From positions 1 to 14,623 of the forward strand of contig JAOZRC010000056.1 in NCBI GenBank assembly GCA_029940345.1: 14,623 bases of DNA, read 5' to 3'. The notes under the pieces were generated by a model, which was not told where the DNA came from, ran no database searches, and saw nothing but the letters and a program-made list of their open reading frames with translations. Shown here one piece after another: positions 1 through 7,018 of this stretch. This DNA comes from Desulfobacterales bacterium. Its GTDB lineage: Bacteria; Desulfobacterota; Desulfobacteria; Desulfobacterales; JAUCGF01. The number at the start of each line of letters is the position of its first letter. Position 1 is the first letter of the stretch. Both the position numbers and the translations under genes were made by a program.

Positions 1-32
1 CTACACCCTCACGCACGGTTGTGATTATGTAG

Positions 33-51
33 AGCGGAAAGCCGTTCCGCT
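33..51. repeat. GCGGAAAGC-type palindrome, copy 1
   Basis: AGCGGAA (33-39) and TTCCGCT (45-51) form a perfect 7-bp stem around the loop AGCCG. The same unit recurs at 5731-5749 and, inverted, at 5778-5795. The preceding bases ATGTA are also shared with the copy at 5731 (AATGTAAC before it), so the repeat unit is longer than the hairpin. It is probably an interspersed REP-like element; no function is evident. Confidence 0.6.
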
Positions 52-346
52 CAGGAGGGAGTGAACGGTTACGTTGACGCCGCCCAAAATAAAAAAGGAA
101 ACTAAAAACAAATTGAAGATAAATTGTATTAATTCAATTAATTGTGTATCTGTTGCTTGCTTGGTAGGTAAAAGGGGCAACGGCTGCAAAGCATTATTCC
201 GATTGCCTGATTTGAAAAAAAGAGCTTTTCGCTAAAAAAGTGCGAATCACACGAATCCCTTTTTCACCGCCATCCCATTTCCTTAGGAAATTCTTTTAAA
301 ATACTTTTTAAGGACTTTCAATAGGTTATAATTGTTTTCAAAAGAT

Positions 347-391
347 AGCCTATATAGTATGTCAATTATTTAAACATACCATATCTTGTAT
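347..391 (+). promoter_or_regulatory. Possible tandem NrdR-box-like sites (weak)
   Basis: Two AT-rich imperfect palindromes, AGCCTATATAGTATGT (347-362) and ATACCATATCTTGTAT (376-391), partly resemble the NrdR box (roughly ACACWATATATWGTGT), the second matching 11 of 16 positions by eye. Their centres lie 29 bases apart, near the helical-phased spacing usual for NrdR pairs. They are far (about 430 bases) from the nrdJ start and the flanking GTG/CAC bases are poor, so this is a tentative call. Confidence 0.2.
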
Positions 392-512
392 AAACGGGCT
401 AAATCAGATTTGCGTTTGATTGCTGCGGGTGTTATTGTAAATGAAAGTCTGAAGCGTCTGTGGCGTCCTTCATTAATTTCCTGATTTCCTTCAAGCGTTC
501 ATGTCTGTAAAA

Positions 513-534
513 GTGGGGTTCCCACAAAGTGGGA
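513..534 (+). repeat. Two overlapping, mutually exclusive hairpins
   Basis: GTGGG (513-517) pairs with CCCAC (521-525) over a GTT loop. Alternatively TCCCAC (520-525) pairs with GTGGGA (529-534) over an AAA loop. Because CCCAC is shared, only one hairpin can form at a time. No T-run follows, so neither looks like an intrinsic terminator. Confidence 0.45.
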
Positions 535-552
535 CAAATCCAACTCAATTCC

Positions 553-600
553 GCCAAGTAAGTCATATCAAAACACCTTCAATTTAATAAATGACTTGGC
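553..600. repeat. Imperfect inverted repeat upstream of nrdJ
   Basis: GCCAAGT (553-559) can pair with ACTTGGC (594-600), or AAGTCAT (560-566) with ATGACTT (591-597). The two arms differ by a short insertion in the left arm. The loop is AT-rich. It may be a small repeat or a structured leader; nothing links it firmly to nrdJ. Confidence 0.4.
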
Positions 601-821
601 AGATGGGGCGTTGTCCCGGCTTATGATGGCAGCCTGATAAAACGTTCAGATAATCAATTTCATTTCGTTATCGGTCGGAGAGGTGATACGCCATGATGCA
701 TTTTCTCCTCCCCTGATCTTGTGCCAACTCTTAAAATTGGGTAATTACCTGAAGGTCTATGTATAGTTTTTAGCATCATTTTAGTTTTACGCATTAAATT
801 TCAACAATAAAAGAGGTTCTG

Positions 822-3311
822 ATGGGTCAAAAAAGTAAAGTGTTAGTGACAGATGAGGCGCGTTTTGATTTAAGCGCGTATGAGTGGGATGATCATCGTT
901 TTTCAGATATACTGATCAGCAACAATCCGATCAATACAGACCAGGCCCTGGATATAAGCCGGTTTTTACGTGAAGAGATCAATCGTATGGATAACTATAT
1001 TATCACCATGCCCGTGATCGAAAAACTGATCGAAAATAAACTGCTTGAATTCGGTCTCGCCAAACCGGCTCCGGTTCGTTTGGACAAGTCCATGTTTGTA
1101 AAAAACGGACTGGTGCTTTCGGAAAGTGCACGCTGTGTATTGGAGCGTCGTTACCTGAAAAAGAATGATGAGGACAAAGCGGTGGAAACAGCGACCCAGA
1201 TGTTCCTCCGGGTAGCACGTCATATTGCAAAAGCGGAGGATAATTATGGCGATGGGGCCGTTCGGCAGGAGATGGAAAAACGATTTTTTAAAATGATGAG
1301 CGAATTTAAATTCTTACCGAATTCACCCACCCTGATGAACGCCGGACGCGAACTCGGCCAGTTGGCGGCATGTTTTGTTCTTCCGGTGGAAGACAGCATG
1401 GAGGGCATTTTTGAAACACTAAAAAATGCCGCTCTGATTCATAAATCGGGTGGCGGCACCGGTTTTTCATTTTCAAGGTTACGGCCCAAGGATAGTCGGG
1501 TGGGGACAACCGGCGGCGTAGCTTCCGGCCCGGTTTCGTTTATGCGCGTTTTCAACACCGCCACCGAACAGGTGAAACAAGGCGGCACCCGGCGCGGAGC
1601 CAATATTGCCATTTTGAGAGCGGACCATCCTGACATCATGGAATTTATCTTTAGTAAAAGCAAACCCGGTGAACTGAATAATTTCAATATTTCAGTAGGA
1701 ATGACGGCCGCTTTTATGGAAGCTGTAAAAAAAAGCACAACATACGATTTAACAGATCCTAACACCCAGGAAAAAAAGGGTGCGCTGAATGCCAGGGAAG
1801 TATACCAGGGATTGGTTGAACAAGCCTGGAAAAACGGTGATCCGGGTATTGTTTTTTTAGATCGTCTCAATCGGGACAATCCGACGCCGGAACTGGGTGA
1901 AATCGAGACCACCAATCCTTGTGGCGAGCAACCTTTGCTCCCTGGCGAAGCGTGCACGCTCGGCTCAATTAATTTGGTCAAATTCGTAGTCGCCGATAAG
2001 GATGAGCCGACGATTGATTTCGACGGGTTAAGAGACGTTATCCATTGCGCCGTCCGTTTTCTGGACAACACCATTGACATATCCGAATACCCAATACCGG
2101 AAATCAAGCGCATGGTTCGCGGCAATCGTAAAATCGGATTGGGATTGATGGGATTTGCCGATATGCTGTATCGTTTGGAAATTCCGTATAACTCTGATGA
2201 GGCGCTCGAAATTGCCGAAAAAATGATGCGGTTTATCCAAAATGAGGCGCGTCAGGCGTCGAAAGCGTTGGCGGCCCAACGCGGTGTGTTTGATAATTTT
2301 GAAAAGAGTGTCTTTAAAAACCGGGAAGAATGCACGTATCGCAACGCTACGACCACGACCATCGCACCCACCGGCACATTGAGTATTATTGCCGACTGCT
2401 CCTCCGGAATTGAACCGCTTTTCGCACTCAGTTTTATACGCAATGTGATGGACAATGACAAACTGCGTCAAGTTAACCCTTGTTTTGAAAAGGTTGCCCG
2501 GGAAAGAGGCTTTTATAGTGATCAATTGATGGACACCATTGCTCGTAAAGGCAGTATTCAGGATATCAGCATTATTCCGAAGGATGTCCGCCGGATTTTT
2601 GTCACGGCTCATGATGTTTCGCCGGAATGGCATATTCGGATGCAGGCCGCTTTTCAGAAATACACGGACAATGCTGTTTCCAAGACCGTGAACATGCGCC
2701 ATGACGCCACGGTGGAAGATGTTTTGAAAGTCTATAACATGGCGTATGAACTCGGGTGTAAAGGCGTTACCATTTACAGGGATGGCAGCAAAACTAACCA
2801 GGTGCTAAGCTACGGCGACAAACCCCTAGCCGATAACCCGTTTCAAACGGCCGTTAAAGAACGCCCTGAAGTTCTGGAAGGCTTTACATCCAGGATAAGC
2901 ACAGGTATGGGGCAACTGTATGTGACGGTCACAGAATTGGAAGGCCAACCGTTTGAAGTGTTTGCCACTATCGGAAAATCGGGGCGTTCCACCACTGCCA
3001 AAACCGAGGCCATTGGCAGACTGATATCCCTGGCTCTCAGGGCCGGTGTGAAAGTGGATAAAATCATTGATCAACTGAAAGGCATTGGCGGTGAGTATCC
3101 GGTCTTTCGCCAGGATGGCATGGTGTTGTCCATACCGGATGCGATCAGTCGCGTACTGGAAAAAAAATACAGTAATAATACGATTAAAAACGGATCCGCA
3201 AAGGTGGAAAAAAGCCTTAACAGGGCAGTTTGCCCTGAATGTAAGCAGGCCATTTCGTTTGAAGAGGGGTGCCTGACCTGTCATTTTTGCGGTTTTTCAA
3301 AATGCGGATAA
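822..3311 (+). CDS. nrdJ: Adenosylcobalamin-dependent (class II) ribonucleoside reductase
   Basis: Reduces ribonucleotides to deoxyribonucleotides in the cytosol using a thiyl radical generated from adenosylcobalamin, so it works with or without oxygen. The 829-residue protein shows the family core: C184 in LAACFVLP and C378 as the likely redox pair, and NPCGEQPL (365-372) with C367 as the thiyl residue and E369. C367 and C378 are 11 apart, as in the Thermotoga enzyme. The ATTTTIAPTG loop (509-518), a TSCPD-type domain (about 690-757) and a C-terminal zinc-ribbon-like tail (CPEC 804-807, then C817, C820, C823, C828) follow. The first 95 residues precede the usual class II start and faintly resemble the helical half of an ATP-cone without its KRDG-type motif. 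The ATG has AAGAGG at 811-816, five bases upstream. It stands alone, with long gaps on both sides. Confidence 0.97.
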   Translation: MGQKSKVLVTDEARFDLSAYEWDDHRFSDILISNNPINTDQALDISRFLREEINRMDNYIITMPVIEKLIENKLLEFGLAKPAPVRLDKSMFVKNGLVLSESARCVLERRYLKKNDEDKAVETATQMFLRVARHIAKAEDNYGDGAVRQEMEKRFFKMMSEFKFLPNSPTLMNAGRELGQLAACFVLPVEDSMEGIFETLKNAALIHKSGGGTGFSFSRLRPKDSRVGTTGGVASGPVSFMRVFNTATEQVKQGGTRRGANIAILRADHPDIMEFIFSKSKPGELNNFNISVGMTAAFMEAVKKSTTYDLTDPNTQEKKGALNAREVYQGLVEQAWKNGDPGIVFLDRLNRDNPTPELGEIETTNPCGEQPLLPGEACTLGSINLVKFVVADKDEPTIDFDGLRDVIHCAVRFLDNTIDISEYPIPEIKRMVRGNRKIGLGLMGFADMLYRLEIPYNSDEALEIAEKMMRFIQNEARQASKALAAQRGVFDNFEKSVFKNREECTYRNATTTTIAPTGTLSIIADCSSGIEPLFALSFIRNVMDNDKLRQVNPCFEKVARERGFYSDQLMDTIARKGSIQDISIIPKDVRRIFVTAHDVSPEWHIRMQAAFQKYTDNAVSKTVNMRHDATVEDVLKVYNMAYELGCKGVTIYRDGSKTNQVLSYGDKPLADNPFQTAVKERPEVLEGFTSRISTGMGQLYVTVTELEGQPFEVFATIGKSGRSTTAKTEAIGRLISLALRAGVKVDKIIDQLKGIGGEYPVFRQDGMVLSIPDAISRVLEKKYSNNTIKNGSAKVEKSLNRAVCPECKQAISFEEGCLTCHFCGFSKCG

Positions 3312-3362
3312 TCCTTGACAGGGCGGAGTTTCAAGTTGTTGTCAGCCATCAATTCCTATGAA

Positions 3363-3571
3363 CTACTGAAATTATTGGCATTAAATATATGACATTGATT
3401 TTGTGAGTTTCAATATGTTATGCAGTTCTTCAAACCTCGTCAGTCATAAGTTCTTGTAACCTACTGAAATCATTGACATTTAAAAAACGGTTATAAATTT
3501 CAAATTGCCAATGATTTCAGGATGTTAATAAATCTTACTGTCTAAATGACGAAGAACTTATGACTGCCGAG
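3363..3571. repeat. Cluster of direct and inverted repeats between nrdJ and the kinase
   Basis: CTACTGAAATYATTGRCATT occurs twice directly (3363-3382 and 3461-3480, 18 of 20 identical), and its core returns inverted at 3509-3520 (CAATGATTTCAG). An outer inverted pair, CTCGTCAGTCATAAGTTCTT (3436-3455) against 3552-3571, matches 19 of 20. The outer and inner arms nest into a long cruciform or hairpin of about 136 bases. The CATAAGTT end motif also ends the element at 11706-11791. It ends 23 bases before the kinase start, so it may sit in that gene's leader. A small non-autonomous element is the likeliest origin. Confidence 0.7.
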
Positions 3572-3594
3572 AAACTTATAACTTCAAATTAAAT

Positions 3595-5586
3595 ATGCGT
3601 ATATTAATTGCGGAAGACGGCTACGTCCAACGAAAAATTTTAAAACGTCATTTGGAAACGTGGGGGCATGAAGTGATCGCAGCCGCCGACGGCCTGGAAG
3701 CGTTTAAGTTGTTCGAATCTTTTCAAGAAATGCCGGAAATGTTGGTGACGGATTGGCTTATGCCGAAAATGAACGGTCTTGAGTTAGCCCAACGTATTCG
3801 CAGTATCACTAAAAACGCCCCCTATATTTATATTTTACTGCTTACCGCCAAAAGCAACACCAAGGACATGATCACCGGATTCAGGGAAGGGGGCGTGGAC
3901 GATTATGTTGTCAAACCGTTTGACGCCGCGGAACTGCAAGTGCGTGTTCAGGTGGGAGAACGTATGATCCGCCTGGAACGGGCGCACAGGGAGTATAGTC
4001 TCGATTTGAAAAGACAATCCCTGGAAAGTTTACATGCGGAAATTGCTCAACGTCGTCGCACCGAGGAAGAGTTGCGCGAGAGCAACGAACGTTTTCAATC
4101 GCTGAGTGAAAACGCCCCGGACATTATTTATACGCTTGGCACCGATGGAGCTTTCAATTATATCAATCCGGCATGGGAGACAATTTTAGGGCATTGCCGG
4201 GAAGAAGTGATTGGCAGAACCTTTATTGATTTTGTCAATGAAGAAGATGTTAAAACATATACTGATTTTTTTAAACAGGTGCATGAAGGTCAGGGCGCTA
4301 TGTCCGATATCATAATGACATTGCTGCACAAACATGGGACAACCCGGGTGTTTAATATATCTGGTGCTCCCAATCAGAATTCAGAAGGCCAGGTTACCGG
4401 TATTGTCGGTCTGTTAAAGGATATCACCGAAGAGCAGCAACTGCAACGACAATTACAGCAATCCCAGAAGATGGAAGCTATCGGCACCTTAGCAGGTGGA
4501 ATTGCCCATGATTTCAACAATATCCTGGGAGCTATCGGAGGGTATTCGGAACTTGCTTTATTAAACCTGCATGATACTGAAAAGGTAAAAGCGCATGTCA
4601 GCAATGTACTGAAGGCCGGTAACAGGGCCAGTGAACTGGTTAAACAAATTCTTGCTTTTAGCCGTCATATAGATCCCGAAAAGAAACCGTTAGATATTGC
4701 ACCCATTGTCAAAGAGGTTTTAAAATTATTACGCGCACCATTGCCTTCAACGATCAAGATACAGCAATTTATCGGTAACAGTGGTATCGTTTTGGCGGAT
4801 CCGACCCAAATTCACCAGGTTTTAATGAATTTATGCACAAACGCCGCCCATGCCATGAGAGGCACAGGCGGTATTTTAGAAGTCAGCTTATCGAAAATTG
4901 AAGTAGACGAAAAAAAGATGAGCCAGGTGGCTGACCTGAAATCAGGCCAATATTTGCAACTGACGGTCAGTGACACCGGCCAAGGTATGGACGCCCCAAC
5001 GCTTCGCCAGATTTTTGACCCGTTTTTTACGACCAAAGATACTGGTGAAGGCACCGGCTTGGGACTTAGCGTTGTTCACGGTATTTTAAAGGATCACGCA
5101 GGGGCTATTTCTGTTGATAGCAGTCCGGGAAAGGGTACAACCTTTCGTGTCTATCTGCCGCTTGTGGATAAATTGGCCGAAATAGAAGAAGATGCTGATA
5201 AAGAGATACCATCTGGAACCGAAAATATATTGTTTGTCGATGATGAATATCTTTTAGTTGATTTGAGTATCGAAATGCTGACTCATCTCGGATATAATGT
5301 GACTGGGTTTTCGTCCAGCGCGAAAGCACTGGACGTGTTTAAAAATGATCCTGGCGCTTATGACCTGGTCATAACCGACCATACGATGCCGGATATAAAC
5401 GGTATTCAATTGGCTCAAAAGTTGCTTCGAATCAGGCCGGATTTGCCAATAATTCTCAGTACCGGATTTAGCAAACAGATAATCGCGCAAAAAGACGGTG
5501 CGAAGCGTATTCGCGGCTTTATTATGAAACCTTTTGAAATGCAAGAACTGGCGGCTTCAATCCGGGAAGTTTTGGACAATCTCTGA
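3595..5586 (+). CDS. Soluble hybrid histidine kinase: REC-PAS-HisKA-HATPase-REC
   Basis: A cytosolic two-component phosphorelay protein of 663 residues without membrane segments. The N-terminal receiver (1-120) has the acidic pair E7/D8, phospho-acceptor D53, T84 and K107. A short coiled linker leads to a PAS domain (about 163-280). The kinase core has H-box AHDFNN with H305, N-box NLCTNAAHAM with N416, DTGQGM (460-465) and GTGLGL (486-491). The C-terminal receiver (about 543-663) has D549/D550, D595, T623 and K645. All catalytic and phospho-accepting residues are present, so it should autophosphorylate and pass phosphate between receivers. No output domain or adjacent DNA-binding response regulator is encoded, so the partner must be elsewhere. 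The ATG start gives a complete receiver beta-strand (MRILIAED), although no good ribosome binding site precedes it. The signal is unknown. Confidence 0.95.
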   Translation: MRILIAEDGYVQRKILKRHLETWGHEVIAAADGLEAFKLFESFQEMPEMLVTDWLMPKMNGLELAQRIRSITKNAPYIYILLLTAKSNTKDMITGFREGGVDDYVVKPFDAAELQVRVQVGERMIRLERAHREYSLDLKRQSLESLHAEIAQRRRTEEELRESNERFQSLSENAPDIIYTLGTDGAFNYINPAWETILGHCREEVIGRTFIDFVNEEDVKTYTDFFKQVHEGQGAMSDIIMTLLHKHGTTRVFNISGAPNQNSEGQVTGIVGLLKDITEEQQLQRQLQQSQKMEAIGTLAGGIAHDFNNILGAIGGYSELALLNLHDTEKVKAHVSNVLKAGNRASELVKQILAFSRHIDPEKKPLDIAPIVKEVLKLLRAPLPSTIKIQQFIGNSGIVLADPTQIHQVLMNLCTNAAHAMRGTGGILEVSLSKIEVDEKKMSQVADLKSGQYLQLTVSDTGQGMDAPTLRQIFDPFFTTKDTGEGTGLGLSVVHGILKDHAGAISVDSSPGKGTTFRVYLPLVDKLAEIEEDADKEIPSGTENILFVDDEYLLVDLSIEMLTHLGYNVTGFSSSAKALDVFKNDPGAYDLVITDHTMPDINGIQLAQKLLRIRPDLPIILSTGFSKQIIAQKDGAKRIRGFIMKPFEMQELAASIREVLDNL

Positions 5587-5596
5587 ACACCGAATT

Positions 5597-5609
5597 CGGA
5601 ATGCTGAAT
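5597..5609 (+). repeat. Short repeat CGGAATGCTGAAT, copy 1
   Basis: This 13-mer is identical to 8184-8196, and both are followed by a CCTGA-containing stretch. Both lie shortly downstream of a stop codon (the kinase at 5586, the binding protein at 8143). This suggests a dispersed intergenic repeat built of short degenerate CAACATC/GAACATCG-like units. Confidence 0.45.
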
Positions 5610-5730
5610 ACTGACACCTGAACCGATAACCCAAGATTTTGATTTACACCCTACCTGGTTGTAACATTTTTCAAGAAACAGGCGCCTTCGTAAAACAGGC
5701 CTACCAACATAAGCTGGGACACTAATGTAA

Positions 5731-5795
5731 CGCGGAAAGCTGTTCCGCGTCGTTTTTAGCCGCATTGAGGTTGAAGAAGCGGAACAGCTTTCCGT
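5731..5795. repeat. Inverted pair of GCGGAAAGCTGTTCCGC palindromes; possible terminator
   Basis: Copy 2 (5731-5749) is itself a hairpin: CGCGGAA, loop AGCTG, TTCCGCG. Copy 3 lies inverted at 5778-5795. CGGAAAGCTGTTCCGC (5733-5748) is exactly complementary to 5779-5794, so the pair can also fold into one 16-bp stem with a 30-base loop. TTTTACTTTAT follows, making a terminator for the kinase transcript conceivable, about 150 bases past its stop. The arrangement resembles paired REP or BIME elements. Confidence 0.6.
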
Positions 5796-5945
5796 TTTAC
5801 TTTATCCCGCCTTGTGTGGGTAGCCTAAAACAGGTTGACAGCACTGCGCCAATAGGTGTATATCGGTTGCTAAATTGTGGAAGCGTTTATTAAATCTTCA
5901 CAGTTTCTTCTGATAAAATATTTAATGCTGCTTGAATTTGGAATA

Positions 5946-6719
5946 ATGAATCAACTCGTTTTACAAAATGTGTCCAAAAAATTTGGCGGCTTGCTAGCGG
6001 TCAACCAACTTGATCTGGAAGTTCCGGAAAACAAGATCCTCAGCCTGATCGGACCTAACGGAGCAGGGAAAACAACCGTATTTAATATGATTACGGGTGT
6101 TTATCCTCCGAGTAACGGTTCGATAACTTTTAAAGGTAAAAAACTGAACAAGTTACGCAGCAGCAAAATTGTCGCCCGGGGGATTGCGCGTACGTTTCAA
6201 AATATTCGCTTGTTCAAATCCATGACGGTTCTCGAAAATGTTCTGGTGGGGATGCACTGCCGCAGCAAAAGTGGCGCGATACGGGCATTATTAAAAACGC
6301 CGTTTGAGGTCAAGGAAGAAAAAAACATTACCAGGAAATCACTGGAAATCCTCGAATTCATGGGATTAGCTGATTTTTGCAACGACTACGCTTCCAATCT
6401 GCCCTATGGCGGGCAGCGACGGTTGGAAATTGCGCGAGCATTGGCTGCTCAACCCCAAATTATTCTCCTGGACGAACCGGCTGCCGGAATGAATCCGCGT
6501 GAAACGGCGGATTTAATGGATTTGATCATTAAATTGCGTGACACCGGCCTGACGATTTTTTTAGTCGAACATGATATGCGCCTGGTTATGGGAATTTCGG
6601 AAATTGTAATTGTGCTTGACTATGGTCAGAAAATTGCCCAAGGAACGCCACAAGAAATTCAGCAAAATGAAACGGTCATTGAGGCCTATTTAGGAACCGG
6701 CGCTAAAACGGCGTCTTGA
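5946..6719 (+). CDS. livG: Branched-chain amino-acid-type ABC transporter ATPase, LivG
   Basis: One of two ATPases that power a HAAT-family importer at the inner face of the membrane. The 257 residues show Walker A GPNGAGKT (36-43), Q-loop Q85 in ARTFQNIRLF, a LivG-type signature LPYGGQRR (152-159), Walker B ILLDEP (173-178) and the switch histidine in VEHDMRLVM (H209). I start at ATG 5946 rather than the in-frame upstream codon at 5877 (annotated by longest-frame rules). The 23 extra residues have no family counterpart, and MNQLVLQNVSKKFGG begins where LivG proteins normally do. The ribosome site (TTGGAATA) is weak. It is placed ahead of the binding protein and separated from livHMF, whereas livG normally sits next to livM and livF. 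Substrate specificity cannot be read from the ATPase. Confidence 0.93.
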   Translation: MNQLVLQNVSKKFGGLLAVNQLDLEVPENKILSLIGPNGAGKTTVFNMITGVYPPSNGSITFKGKKLNKLRSSKIVARGIARTFQNIRLFKSMTVLENVLVGMHCRSKSGAIRALLKTPFEVKEEKNITRKSLEILEFMGLADFCNDYASNLPYGGQRRLEIARALAAQPQIILLDEPAAGMNPRETADLMDLIIKLRDTGLTIFLVEHDMRLVMGISEIVIVLDYGQKIAQGTPQEIQQNETVIEAYLGTGAKTAS

Positions 6720-6768
6720 TCAGGCATGATTGTTTGAATATTTTCAACCTGAACGGTTTATATAAAAT

Positions 6769-6942
6769 GTAGGGTGGGCAACGGTTTGGCACTCACTTGG
6801 TTTATTAATGATTCAGTAGGCAAAGCCACGTACTTTGTTAAATGAAACGGCTTTTGCCCACCGGTTTTTAGTCAATGATGGGCATCGCTGACAAAGATTG
6901 GCGCAATATACCAGGTTTGGTTTACAGCGTTGCCTGCCCTAC
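6769..6942. repeat. GTAGGGTGGGCAACG inverted-repeat element between livG and the binding protein
   Basis: GTAGGGTGGGCAACG (6769-6783) and CGTTGCCTGCCCTAC (6928-6942) are inverted copies with two mismatches. Internally GGTGGGCAA (6773-6781) also pairs perfectly with TTGCCCACC (6854-6862). The whole is about 174 bp with no coding content. Similar TAGGGTGGGCA-type repeats are widespread in bacterial intergenic regions. The position breaks the liv cluster after livG and could terminate, stabilise or simply separate transcripts. Confidence 0.6.
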
Positions 6943-6956
6943 GGAAAATTCAACCG

Positions 6957-6965
6957 CACAGGTCG
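6957..6965 (-). repeat. CGACCTGTG repeat, copy 1 (inverted)
   Basis: On the minus strand this reads ATTCGACCTGTGCGGTT. It is the first of four copies of a CGACCTGTG-centred repeat; the others are at 11321-11329 (+), 11875-11883 (-) and 14571-14579 (+). It directly follows the inverted-repeat element ending at 6942. Confidence 0.5.
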
Positions 6966-7005
6966 AATATTTTTACGCTTTGTATCTTTTAACAATTTTT
7001 TTAAC

Positions 7006-7013
7006 AAGGAGGT
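7006..7013 (+). promoter_or_regulatory. Strong ribosome binding site that fixes the binding-protein start
   Basis: AAGGAGGT lies five bases before ATG 7019 and only two before the in-frame GTG 7016. The usual spacing therefore favours ATG 7019. It is much the best ribosome site in the window, fitting a binding protein made in excess over its transporter. Confidence 0.8.
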
Positions 7014-7018
7014 AAGTG

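Larger units (their letters stand above)
1..821. other. Gene-poor leader region before nrdJ
   Basis: No convincing gene is visible here. The stretch holds a GCGGAAAGC-type palindrome (33-51), a 13-bp near-palindrome TTTCCT-T-AGGAAA (278-290), a weak pair of NrdR-box-like sites (347-391), two competing GTGGG/CCCAC hairpins (513-534) and an imperfect stem (553-600). A 44-codon minus-strand reading frame (432-566) with a GAAGGTG sequence upstream of its ATG is possible but unsupported by any recognisable family. I looked for the conserved GCCACTG-type core of a cobalamin riboswitch, which would suit a B12-dependent reductase, and did not find it. Confidence 0.6.

Noticed and set aside
1..821. 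Cobalamin riboswitch ahead of the B12-dependent reductase
   Set aside because: I searched for the conserved B12-box type core (GCCACTG) and surrounding helices and found neither; the leader hairpins do not match that fold.
1439..2125. 228-codon minus-strand frame inside nrdJ, and another at 2028-2702
   Set aside because: Both are antisense to conserved catalytic parts of nrdJ and show no family motif; they arise from codon bias on the coding strand.
5877..5945. Longer N-terminus for livG
   Set aside because: The 23 extra residues precede the usual LivG start, resemble no family extension, and begin in AT-rich intergenic sequence.
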